Part shown: positions 36,797 to 48,040 of the stretch, piece by piece | How positions within the stretch are numbered: the first letter of the stretch is position 1 | How the letters are laid out: the number at the start of each line of letters is the position of its first letter | Assembly: GCA_946800325.1 (NCBI GenBank) | Contig: OX326957.1 | Location: forward strand, 24,057,554 to 24,121,553 | DNA from: Luzula sylvatica | Lineage: Eukaryota > Streptophyta > Magnoliopsida > Poales > Juncaceae | Reading direction: 5' to 3' | Length of the DNA stretch: 64,000 bases | Translations under genes and position numbers: made by a program | The notes under the pieces: model-generated | What the model was told of the DNA's origin: nothing | Databases searched by the model: none | Seen by the model: only the letters and a program-made list of their open reading frames with translations

Positions 36797-39700
36797 CACA
36801 TACCCAACACAATTGTTTCAAGTTCTCTATTACTTGGAGTTAGATTCTGCATAAATTTGGCTCCTACTAATACAAAAATATCATATCTGTGTTTATAAAG
36901 TGATTATTCAATCACATGAAATCTTTCTATGGCATTGTTATTTTCAATATCTTCCCCTTTTCATATTTTTTTTTCTGATTTGACCAGACAATTCCTCGAA
37001 AATTTCATGCCCACATCCGGCAAGAACTCAGGAAAACTGCCACTCTTGTCAATCCACAAGGCAAGTTTTGGCACGTGAAAATTGTCCGAAACGGCGAAGA
37101 CATCTACTTTGAGGAGGGCTGGTCAGACTTTGCCAAATCACATGGTCTGGAAGAACATTACTTTTTGGTTTTTCGTTACGAAGGCAACATGATCTTTAAC
37201 GTCAAAATTTTCGACACAACATGTTGCCTTAAGGATTATTCTCTTGTTAATCGTACCCTACCTATGCGAGACTTGACACCTCAGCACGTCCCGATTCAAT
37301 CACCGTCATTGGTCTCGATCCCAGCGCCAACAACTGCACTGCGCCCAAGCCCTAGCTATGTCGAAATTGAAGAGTCGTCGAATGAGACTGATCAAGCACT
37401 TCAGGTGCCATCTGAAGGTGGGTTTTCTTCTGTAATTATGTGTATCTATTTCATTACACTCGTACAATGCACTCATATCGTAATACACTTCTGAACTAAC
37501 TTTAAAAATATTCTCATGAATTTCATGTTTGGAAAGAATTTTTATTATTTGTTTTGTATGGGCCCTTGCATATTTGGGAATAGAATATTCTACCTTTTCC
37601 CCTCATTTCCCCAACACTTTCATGATGCCATTACCATTCTCAATTAACTCATCATTAGCAATGTTAATTAACAATTAATTCATGGTTATTAAAAATTTAA
37701 TACATAATTAAGATCCTAACCAATTACAGATTAATTAGGAATATTCAACTATTAATAAATATGGATTAATCGTTAATTGAGAATGAGTCATTAGTGGGTT
37801 AATCTTCAAAGATGATGTCATCATGAAAGTGTGGGGGAAATTGGGAGGCATAGTAGAAGACCTCGCATATTTGTATGTCATCCGTTGTTCAAAATTACTA
37901 TTAGTCCGTAAAGTTTTATTTTGTTTAAATTGGTCTCTGAGATTTTCTCGGAACATCTAACAAGTCTCTAAATTAGTTGGATAATTCAATTACCGGTCCT
38001 ATTAATTTGTTTGTTATCCTTGACCTAATTGTGGTTGTTTATTTTAGAAACTGACAAGGAAATCTCAGGTGATTCCTTTGTTAAATCAAGGAAGTTAGCA
38101 AATGGCAGAAAAAAGATTCGACAAGAGATCATAGATGTTGAGGAATCGAAAGGTTTGTTTTGTTTAATTAACTTGATTGCTCTCCTTCTTATCGTGATAT
38201 TAATTTGATTGTTTTGTCACAAGGTGAAACAGAAGTACCAGTAGATACCCTCGATAGAAAAAGAAAGCTCTCGAACATCAAATCAGAAAGCACAACTAAA
38301 GTAGGAAACAAGGAAATAATCGAGACTCGCCCTCATTCTTCCAAATATAAGCAGTTCGAGAAAATCCTCACATCTGCAACCTTGAAGTACAACTTTATGG
38401 TAATATCAATTTGATGTTCTTTTAATTGTGCAACAAAAAACTAATCTGATTAAATTAGAAAATGTCGAAAAAGTTGGCTCATATGGATGCAAATAATCAT
38501 TTTTTTTTAATTTAATCCATGCAAAAAGGTTTACTCATTTGCGAAGATTTGAAATTTCAATTAGGATGTTCCGAGATCATTTTGCCTGAAGAATGGACTA
38601 AATACAACGGTCACTATGTTCTTGAAGAGGAAATTAGAAGGGGGAGGTGGAATATTGCTTAAAGAATGGCCGGTACAGTTCTTTCTCACACCTCCTAATA
38701 AAGGACAGTTCAGAAAGGGATGGAAAGATTTCACCAGGGAAAACGACTTCAAAATAGGAGACAAATGTTCGTTCGAGCTCGTATCCAGAGATACACTTCT
38801 TGTGAGCACGGTACAAAAAGTATACCGCTTGACATTAACATTTTTTAATCACAATTTTAATTCATTTATTAATTTTTCCTGCCTTCTTTTCTGCTTCGAC
38901 ATATATCATAATTTGTCCAAATAATCATGTTATAATGTAGATGGCTCCCGAAAAGCTTACTTTAGGCGTGAAGCGGGAAATTGTTGAGAAAGGACCAGAT
39001 TCATCGATAGGGATTTCGAAGAAGAATCAACTCGTATCTAGAACAGTTTCGAAGTCTTCCCTAGAACGAAAGACAATAGTAAAGCAATACAATCTTACTT
39101 CTCATTATGTAATGTAATATATTTTTTTTATGAATAGCACCCAACATGCAGTCGCTTGTCGCTACTGATTTTATTGTGCCACACACTCAACCAATTGGGA
39201 TATGAGGCTATTGGTAAAATTCGTCGTTAGAATCTACACAAAAAACAATTAAAAAAATGAAAGAAAGGCTCGGTAATGAACTGTGCATGTCACGTACAAA
39301 AGACAAAAACCGTGCAAAAAATGATGAAAGATGTTTTACTTTTAAAATTTAATCACTAATAATGTTCTTTGATGCAGATATCCACAGAAATGAATTGGAG
39401 GAGAGGAAAACATAGAACTGAGAAGACAAAAACTAGGACTTTTGTGAGGCCATACCATCTTACTTACAATTATATGGTATTAGTCTGATCTCTCTCTAAA
39501 AAATGCATATTAATACAATTTGTATAGTAATTCAGTTAAATTGATTCCTTTTTTATGCTTAAAAAATGTGTAGTCTCTTTCCGTACCATTTTGCGTCGAA
39601 AACATGCTTACATCGAAGCGCGAAATGATACTTAAGAATTCAGAGGGAAAGGAGTGGCACGTACGGTACTTTATGAACATGACGAAAGAGGGTCGATTGT

Positions 39701-39816
39701 GCGGGTTGGGGTGGAGGACATTCTCCGAGGAATATGGATTGAAAGCAGGAGATAAATGTGATTTCAATCTCATTTCTGAGGACACTATGCTCGTGCATGT
39801 TGTTAAGGAAATATGA
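36673..39816 (+). CDS. REM-type B3 domain protein, three B3 domains
   Basis: Eight exons: 36673-36744, 36988-37417, 38048-38152, 38224-38399, 38565-38819, 38941-39108, 39378-39476 and 39574-39816, predicting 515 residues. REM proteins are plant nuclear DNA-binding proteins of the B3 superfamily, often active in reproductive meristems. B3 domain 1 is about residues 10-110 (KKPQFFKVLS, IPRKFHAHI, WHVKIVRNGEDIYFEEGW, FAKSHGLEEHYFLVFRYEG). Domain 2 spans exons 4-5 (LKYNFM, VPRSFCLKNGL, GWKDFTRENDFKIGDKCSFELV). Domain 3 spans exons 7-8 (YHLTYNYM, EWHVRYFMNM, GWRTFSEEYGLKAGDKCDFNLI). Linkers are Lys/Glu/Ser-rich and likely disordered. Exon 6 ends with an unpaired first strand of a B3 domain (QYNLTSHY). 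Its donor is the least certain: GTAATG after TAT is chosen because reading on meets TAA. A MITE lies in intron 2 and a CT repeat starts at the intron 1 donor. Confidence 0.87.
36746..36793. repeat. (CT)n microsatellite at the intron 1 donor
   Basis: About 24 CT units starting immediately after the CCAG|G junction, so the donor reads GTCTCT rather than GTAAGT. Confidence 0.95.
37588..37857. mobile_element. inverted-repeat MITE, copy 3, in intron 2 of the B3 gene
   Basis: The left part (TTTCCCCTCATTTCCCCAAC, TTTCATGATG) is the inverted complement of the right part (CATCATGAAAG, GTGGGGGAAATTGGGAGG). The core is rich in TTAATTA. It lies wholly within the intron. Confidence 0.8.
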
Positions 39817-40014
39817 TTTTCTTTAACGGGTTTATGTATCATTCGGTCGGTTGAGGTTATATTTAGTATAAGGGTTCTATCGCGTAGATGTACTTTGTTG
39901 TTGGGTATTTTGTCAAATTTGTAGCATGTGTGCCCTCATGATTCCTGGCCTTTTTTGTTATGAAATTAATATAATTTTGTTTGTTGTTTCTTTTTTATTT
40001 CAGATTTTGTGGCT

Positions 40015-41424
40015 GTTTTTTCAATAATTATATACTCCTTTTTATTTTGTTTTTCTTTTTTTTTACATTCCAAATTATCAATTCTGAATTTTTGTGTGCA
40101 AGAGTTTCTGTTGGGATATGCGATTACCATTGTTGTAAATTAGCACAAAGTTAATGTTATTGTAAATGATACATGTAAGTACGAAACTAATTATACTCGG
40201 TACAAAATAGATGTTAATTTATACTCGTTTAATAATGAACTATAAATTAAACTGTGTATAGTTACTATCATCTATGTACTAATAATTTACAATAAACAGC
40301 ACATTTCTACGATGTTGTTTCATGAAAAAATAATTAAACTTGGGATGTTCATTCGAGTTCAAACCGAATAGAATAAGACAAAATCGATTTAATTAGACTT
40401 TTTACAATAAATAGAATGTTATTATCGTAAAAAAAATTTAACACTATTCATAGTTAGTTTTAATCCCTATATGAGTATTTGAAAAAAAAAAAAAAATTGG
40501 TAAAGATTTTTTTTTGGAGTTTTTAAAAAGATAAGGATTTTTTGAAAAAATTTCATAATTAATTTAAACTTATGCATTAATAATTATATTATAGTTGAGT
40601 ATTTAATATTGATATTTGTGTATAAACATAAGTCAATTGATATTTACCAAATATCAAATAAGATTTCAACTTTATTTAACTTATTAATATAATATATATG
40701 CATGCAAAATATTAATCCTATGTCAGGTATTAATATAACATAACCTTAATATTGCTATATCAATAACTTGGTCTTGCTAATCCCAACGGTAACTATTTAA
40801 TAAGATTTAAATTGTGTAATTCCAACGGTAACAATTTTGTTTTTCAATGTTAACAAAATCTAATTTCAAACTTTTAAATCTAATGAATCTTATTTAACGT
40901 TAACATAATATTCATGAATAAACATGGTTCATGCGCCTGAATGGTATAATGAATCTTATTTAACGAATGTCAAAGTCTAAACACCAACACCAAGTCTAGG
41001 GAAAGAATATAACATTCCATCACCGCCAGTATATGTAATCAAGGGGAGACCCTGTTTCACTTCTCATCTCCCCCAAATTCATTCTCTCGTCTCTTCCTCC
41101 CCTTCCTCTCCTTCTCTACCAACAAAGAAACAGAGAAATCTAGATCTGGATACTATGTAGAACTTGAAGTTTTTTTGGGCGATCCTTTCCCTCTTCTTCT
41201 TCATCTCCTGTTATCCCAATCATCGCCATAAATACGACAGCGAATTCCATGGCTGTGGTGAGATCGATGCTTGCCAGACTCGCGAGTAAGTTATTCTCTT
41301 CCACTTTTGAAATTTGGTTCTCTTTGATTGATTAACGCTTTCGATTATTGCGGAATTAAGCAACTGATTTTCTTATTTTTCTTTGTCTTGCGATTTTAGA
41401 GGTACTGTACGATTGAATATTGGG
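40015..41424 (+). repeat. left arm of a 1.4-kb inverted duplication, with a gene 5' fragment
   Basis: Matches 54867-56287 in reverse complement with few differences by eye; landmark words are GGGATATGCGATTACCATTG, CCAACGGTAACAATTTTG and GGCGATCCTTTCCCTCTTC. The inner third looks like a gene start: a CT-rich leader (41050-41135), a possible first exon with ATGGCTGTGGTGAGATC at 41249, a GTAAGT donor at 41288, an intron of about 110 bp and an acceptor TTTTAG at 41399. An upstream ATG at 41155 is followed at once by TAG; the frame after it (FFWAILSLFFFISC) would look like a signal peptide. Homology to the other arm stops in the second exon at AATATTGGG. I do not recognise the gene. Confidence 0.88.
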
Positions 41425-41472
41425 ACCCGGGTGGGGGTCCGGGTCCGCCCAAGCGGGGGGCGGGTCCGCCAC
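41425..41472 (-). repeat. single unit of the GC-rich minisatellite
   Basis: ACCCGGGTGGGGGTCCGGGT followed by CCGCCCAAGCGGGG and a GGCGGGTCC tail: one unit of the 53.2-kb array, in the opposite orientation, placed exactly at the inner edge of the left inverted arm. Confidence 0.9.
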
Positions 41473-43126
41473 AGATTTAAAGTTATTCAATTTGTGGACT
41501 TCATATTTTTTAGTAATGGACAATCATAAGTTATGTAATGAAAAAGAAAAATAATACACCTGAAGTTGTAAGTTTATTTTTTTTATGTATTTGAAGTTGT
41601 GAATTTGTTCATGCTTGTGAAGTTGAAAATATACTATATGATGCACTTGAAGTTGCTAGATTATATTTATTGATACATATGCTTATTTATGTTTAAAAGA
41701 TTTATAGTCATAATATTATTCTCACTGAAAGAGTATTATTGTTATTATTTTAAGTATGAAAGAGTATGAATGTCAGAAGCATCGTACTAATGTCAAAACA
41801 TGATAGTGTTAAGTGCCGAAATCACGATACTAATGAAAAAGGGCAATAATATTGCTATTTAATCTCCAGCATCTGAAATTGCTCTAAATTATGCACCCAA
41901 AGTTGCTAGTATATTTATGTTATTTTCCGTATATTTATTTAGCACACATTTATTGTATGTACATTATTTTTCACACATTTACTTCTCACACATTTATTTT
42001 TCGTACGTTTATTTTCTTGTACGTTTATTTTCGCACATTTAGCTTTGACTATTTAGGCACCCGTAGTTGCAATTTGGTTTATTCATACAAATATAATTTG
42101 AAATTTGATCTTATTGAAACCCGAAGTTTCAATATAAATTGCATCGTATGGGACCCTGGAGATTCAATATAAAATGGCGATGTTCAAAGTTAAAGAACAT
42201 CTAACAAAGTTGATATTGTTATTAAAAGCACCGGCAGTTGCAAGAGCATCAAATATGTTATATATTTAGCCAATATTAAAGCCTTGATATGAATAAATAT
42301 TGGCAGAAAAATAATGTATTAAAGATATTCTAGATAAATAATTTTCTAGTTATGACGTAAGAAATTCGCTCATGAAAAAAAAAAAAACAAATATGAGAAT
42401 TTAAGAAGCATTTGAATTAATTTCATCATGTCTCCTTTATTGAAAAACAAATTAGATTGACGATTGATATTATTTCATTCCTAGAAGTGAATATTGCCAC
42501 GAAGGCTATGTTTATATGTAATTAATGTCTTTAGGGTCTTCATTCCTTATAAATATATTAATAAGAACACCAAAAATCTATATGCATGTGTATATATAGA
42601 TATTCACGCATATTAATATTCATAACAAAATTAGCTTAATTAACAATACTGCCTCTAATGGCTGCAGAGCTCCTCATTCGCCAAAGATTTGTATGACTGA
42701 ACTTATTATATCCTTTTAATTTTATCTGGTAAATGTAATGCAACTTCAAATCATGACGCGATATTTATTTCTCCTTTAATTATTCAATAAAGAAGGCAAA
42801 ATGTATAATCAAATAATGTTAAAAATATATTAGATATTATTGCTGATCATTTTATTTTGGGTATCGTTATATTTTATCCACAAAAAATTCCTTTTTGTAA
42901 TTCAAAATATGCTTTCTTTTTGTAAATATAATATCAGATCCAGTGTTGTTCTTATCGAATTTCTTTATCAATTAGTGCCATTTCATCGAATTTTGATTAT
43001 TTTCTCTTGATTTGTTTGATTTCTTCCAAAAAACTTCAGGTTTTTACTTGATCCGTTTCAGATCTAAACTTTTTCCGAGACGCCAATTTGGAAATTTTTA
43101 CTTTAGTTTGATAATATGATAGATTC
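41473..43126. other. AT-rich DNA with a degenerate GAAGTTG repeat
   Basis: Between about 41560 and 42245 the motif CACYYGAAGTTGYA recurs about nine times at irregular intervals (for example CACCTGAAGTTGTAAG, GCACTTGAAGTTGCTAG, GCACCCGTAGTTGCAAT, GCACCGGCAGTTGCAAG). No gene is recognised in the rest. Confidence 0.5.
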
Positions 43127-43135
43127 TTTTATGTA

Positions 43136-43912
43136 GGGAGATTTACATATTTACCTTCTTTAAAACTTGGGACAATTTCTTCTGTATCCTTATAAAAATT
43201 AAAATAACAATTTATCCCTCTAACACAATTAATAACATACTTATCCTCTCTAAACTCAACTAGTATCATATATATCCACTTAAAACTTAAAAAATATCAA
43301 AGTTATCTCTGCTGTTAAGTTTATGTTAAATTTCTGTTAAAGAACTATTATTCCAGATTTTAAATTTAACAAAAATAAATATAAATGACAAAAATACCCT
43401 TTACTTATTTCACAAAATCTGCACTGAACTCTCCAGTATTTGTTTTTTCTTCTTTCTTCTTCGTGTAGCTCTCGAGTACAAGAGTCTTCCCCTTTTTCCT
43501 TGTTCACATAGCTTGTTTTGTCTCTGGCACACAAAGGACATAGGCACCTACGAAGGAGAGTGGAGTGGAAAGGAAGGCTAATGGCGGAGATGGTGGTTGT
43601 TGAACGCTACTACTGGTGGCACCATGACCGAATCCATGGCTGTCATGAAATATGATTGCCGAATCCAAGAATAAGCAACAAGATTTTAATTTGTTGCTGA
43701 TTCCATGGTTGTAAAAGATGGTCCAATCTTGAGAATTGGAGTTTATTCTTTCATTTAGGCTAATATTTCTCATTTGGTTTGTTTCTTGGTTATGTTGCCT
43801 ATGAACTATTCGAAGAAATGACCAAAGAAGAAAATTTGAAAACCATGTTCTGTTGAGTTTCAGGATTCAATTGGAGACAATACATATGAGCTAAATTTTA
43901 AGTATCGGCAGC

Positions 43913-43952
<40 letters not shown>

Positions 43953-45783
43953 ACAATGAATTCTTAGATTGAATTGGTTGTCCTCGACAAGATTCCGAGT
44001 AGTATTGCAATGGAACTAGTTAGCTTTCTTTCCTCTCGAATATGTAGACTAGTGTGAGGTGAAATGAGTCGTGAAATTTCAATTTATTAACGTTGTTGTG
44101 TTTGTACTATTGTTTTCAATTTATATTGTGATTATTTGTTTTTTATTTTGTACTTATTTGGAATGAAATGTTCTTCTACATTAATATAGTTTCAAATGAT
44201 TGTATCGCATCAATACTTATTTTGAGATTAATTTATATAGTAATTATATTATGTTCTTGGTTTATAATGAAATTGTACTGAATGGATTTCGTGGGTTTGT
44301 TAAATAACAAACTAATAAACTGGATTTAATAGTTATCCAACATAATAATGGAATTTAATATGTAAACATTAACAAAAACATATTAATCTAAACCCCAAAT
44401 TCTATAATCTTTTACAATTTATTTATCTAACCACAATCATTCTATAATTAATCTATTCAACTTTAAGAACACTACATGGTATTAAACCAATACCCTAATA
44501 GTTAATAAAATTTGATTCCTTCAACTCTTTGGACACAAGGATCGAACGAAGATGTTTATAGAAATCAATCTAAATATTTAGGAAATTTTTGTTCCTTCTG
44601 CTCCACTCTGAACTAGGCCAACATTCCTATAATTCAAAATGATACTCAAGTATTAGTTTTTAAGAACTTCAGTTAGCATAAGTTCCCACCTTTGTATCCA
44701 ATAATAATAAAAAGATGATTAAGTTTTAACTGATATATCTCTATTTCAATTGGCCAGAGTTAGAGTTTGTACCAAATGGCTTAGTCTTGTAAACAAATGA
44801 TGATGACAAAATATTATCTTTTCGAGGGAATCGTGCATCCTTTCTTGTGCTGTTCTAACAATCACATGATTGTTAGGTTATGTAGTTCGTTCTTCAGTAT
44901 ATAAAGCTTGCAATATATCCTACAAAAAAAAATTCGAATATGAGAATTTTGATAGGTGAGAAAATTGATCCTAATATGAGTCTTTTAAGGAGAACATTTA
45001 ATTATATAGTAAACCCCAAAAATAATAATCCTAAATTAGCATTACTTTTAGTAATTAATTTCAAATCGACCCTCATCCACCCCCAATTAACCCTAATTCA
45101 TTATAAATTGTGAGTGATCAACCTAAATTATCTTTTTTCTACCCTCAATCAACCCAAATTCAATGACATGAACCTAAAGATGTCGTTGACTGTAGAAGAA
45201 CAGAGAGTGAGCTGCCTTTTCTTTGCGCCTTGTTTCCGTTTCCTTTAGTCAAATCGCTTGCTGACTGTCAAATCGAGCTAATAGCTCTCTATTCCATCCT
45301 CATGGACTCCTTCTATGACCACACTACACGACTTGGAGATTACCAAGAAGAGACAAAGAGATCAATAAATTGTGAGACATGAAGATGCGATCCAGATAGA
45401 GAAGAGAGATGGTATATCAAAGGATCAAAGGAAGGGTACAATTGTAAAATCACCTCTTATGTGGTTATATTTAACAGAAAACGTTAATTGTGGATATATC
45501 TGATATAAATGAGTTTAGCAGGGATAAATTTGTTATTACAAATTATAGAGGGATAAATAAGTTATTTAGATGCTATGCAAGGATACATATGTAATTCTCT
45601 CTTAAAACTTAAAATTACATATTTATCCTTCTTAAAACTATAATATCATATTTATCCTCTCGTAAATCTAAAATATCATATTTACTCAAAAATTAAAAGT
45701 CATCCAAATTTTTCGTTAACATTAGTGATTAATATTTAATTTAAAAAAAGGTAAATATTTAACTGATTGATATGTAAATCCCC
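43136..45783. mobile_element. Mutator-like element with long TIRs, possible Pack-MULE
   Basis: A 2648-bp element. The left end is GGGAGATTTACATATTTACC and the right end read inward is GGGGATTTACATATCAATC. Longer inverted similarity links 43136-43350 with the reverse complement of 45440-45601. The flanks TTTTATGTA (43127-43135) and TTTTATCTA (45784-45792) form a 9-bp target duplication with one mismatch. No transposase is visible. Less AT-rich internal blocks (43430-43780, 45170-45440) look like captured gene fragments, but I cannot name the sources. A CT repeat lies at 43912-43947. Confidence 0.72.
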
Positions 45784-45821
45784 TTTTATCTAACTGATTG
45801 ATTTTCTTTTACCTTTTATAG

Positions 45822-45956
45822 ATCGAACATGAAACGAAAGTTGCAGATCTTGAAGATAAACTCAAAGAGGCCATAGAAGATGCTCAATTCTGGTTCTTGA
45901 ATCCGGGAGAATTGGATTTCAATCAGCAAAATCTGCTTCTCGAGCAAAAATGGTAA
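45822..45956 (+). pseudogene. orphan exon, coiled-coil-like
   Basis: It follows an acceptor-like site (ACCTTTTATAG). Forty-four residues, charged and heptad-like (IEHETKVADLEDKLKEAIED) then FWFLNPGELDFNQQNLLLEQ, end at TAA 45954-45956; a GTAAAC donor overlaps the stop. The MULE sits just upstream, in what would be the preceding intron. The family is not recognised; it may belong with the broken first exon in the left inverted arm, which is only a guess. Confidence 0.35.
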
Positions 45957-46160
45957 ACAAAAATCCCAAATTTCAAAGAAGAATTCGGGGACAACAAAGA
46001 GGCCTCGACCCCCGTCTCGATGCTCCTGCTACGGCCAATCAGCAAACAACAAGTGGACAAGCATGCTTTGTGGAGAAAACGAAGTGCGCGTTGTGATGCT
46101 CCGTTGCAGCCACCTCTCCTGTTTTCGTGTATTCTCGACGTCCACACGTGTCCTCTTTCT

Positions 46161-47310
46161 TAGGGGTGGGCAAATGATTTGATTTATTTGGGAACCGAAC
46201 TGATAGAATTCGGTTTAATCGGTTCGGTTTATCAGTTTATTTGGTTCGGTTCGGTTCAAAAATTGATATTGTTCGATTTATTCGGTTCGGTTCGATTTTG
46301 GTATTTTTAGAATCGATTAAACCGAACCGACCGAATTAATATTATTTTTCACTTTTTATATTTTATGTTGAACAAAATATTAAAAACTCAAAATTATGAA
46401 TAGTAATTATTAGGACCGTTTTTATTTATTCACTTGTCAAAATTAATTTATTACTAGGAGATTACCCGCGCTTCGCGGCGGTTTGTTTCATTTGTTTTAC
46501 TATACACGTAATATATACACATAATATATAGTTATGATATTTCGGGATCAAATATAAGACTTTATGAAAATAAATATCATATTGATTAAGGAAGTTTGAT
46601 GATGACAAAATTATCATACTATTTTTGAATATGATATGTTGCGAAATATTTATTTAGTACTATAATGCAACACATACAAAAAAAGAATAAATGTCACTAT
46701 GAAATAATAAAACAACATGGGTGGACATAAACAAAAATAAAAAACATATGATATTTTAAATTTTCATATCTAAAATTAAGAATAATAACATTGTAAAAGT
46801 TTAAAAAAATTATTTCTGTCTGATAAATTTTAAGTTTCATGTTTATTATTGAAAAATATTATATAAGTTAAAGAAATTATTTGTGTTTAGTAAATAAATA
46901 TCTTTCATTATTTTTTTTTAAAGACTAACATGAAACTGTATTAAGTACAAATATAACATAATTGTTTTAAAAATAATAATAATAATTAGGATGTGCAATT
47001 TTTTTTCTATTATATTTTAAAAATAATAATAATAAGGATTAAGAGTCATTAATATAATTATATTTATTTTTATATCTTTTTTACATGATTGTTTTCATAA
47101 TTTTAAGTTAGAGAAAAATATTGAATATATGATAATAACATACTTAGTAGTATGTGCAATTGTTTGTTATTATTCGGTTCGGTTTTAAATCGGTTCAAAT
47201 TTTATTCGGTTCGGATCGGTTTGAATCTAGTCCGGATCGGTTTAATTCGGTTTGTTATTATTCGGTTCGGTTAGGTTCGGTTCGGTTCGATTTAACCGAA
47301 TGCCCATTCC
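46161..47310. mobile_element. hAT-like MITE of GGTTCGGTT type, interrupted
   Basis: The left end TAGGGGTGGGCAAATG and the right end CGAATGCCCATTCC are degenerate inverted repeats. Both are bordered inside by GGTTCGGTTCGGTT words and their complements (46195-46335 and 47165-47300). The target duplication is not clear. A Helitron-like 3' end lies inside at 46454. Confidence 0.6.
46454..46482 (-). mobile_element. Helitron 3' end (minus strand)
   Basis: On the minus strand the sequence runs through a GC hairpin (CCGCG-AAG-CGCGG, 46466-46478) and then GTAATCTCCTAG, ending CTAG next to T. This is the standard plant Helitron 3' terminus. It is nested in the GGTTCGGTT MITE. Its 5' TC end should lie to the right, before about 47165, but was not pinned down. 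Confidence 0.7.
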
Positions 47311-47631
47311 GAGTCTTTTTGGCGTGCCTTGTTCGCCCATTTAGTAGCTCAAGTATGGAGGCGATATAAGGGGTGGTCTAAGGCCCGGAAAGATTAAAGG
47401 CTCAATACACAATATAATAAGTATAGACGTCTTCTTTTTGGAGGTAACAAGTATTAGAAACTAGAAGAAGAAAAAATATATATATTTCTAATTCACACTG
47501 AATCTCAAAATTTTGTCCATGAATGTATTTCCATTTCCCGATCACATTATATGTTATGTATAAAGTAGACAAATTTCTTGCAATTCTAAACCTCCACGTC
47601 ATCGAGGGCTTTTGTGTAAAAAAACTATTTT

Positions 47632-48040
47632 TAAATTTATATTTTGGTCCTTTTTATTTATATTTTGGTCCTTTTCAGTTTTAATTTATATTTTAGTCCT
47701 TTTTATTTACATTTTGGTCCTTTTTTATTTACATTTCGGTCCTTTTTTACATTTTTTAATTTATATTTTGGTCTTTTTTATTTACATTTTGGTCCTTTTT
47801 AGTTTTAATTTACATTTTGATCCTTTTTATTTATATTTTGGTCCTTTTTTATTTACATTTCGGTACTTTTTTATATTTTTAATTTATATTTTGGTCCTTT
47901 TATTTACATTTTGGCCCTTTTTAATTTTAATTTACATTTTGGTCCTTTTTTACATTTTGATCCTTTTTTCTTTTTTTACATTTTGGTCCTTTTTTACATT
48001 TGGTCTTTTTTTCCTATTTTACATACATATTTAAAATTTG
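47632..48040 (+). repeat. tandem repeat of TATTTACATTTTGGTCCTTT
   Basis: About 17 degenerate copies of a 20-24 bp unit, (A/T)TTTACATTTTGGTCCTTTT. Long frames here (for example 47612-48034) only mirror the repeat and are not genes. Confidence 0.9.

Noticed and set aside
40420..40560. A separate transposon in each inverted arm
   Set aside because: The fragment is part of the duplicated arms (matched at 55740-55875) and was present before duplication. Its relative at 28.7 kb shows that it is an older dispersed repeat.
47612..48034. 140-codon Phe/Leu/Tyr-rich membrane-like protein
   Set aside because: It is a translation of the tandem TTTGGTCC repeat.
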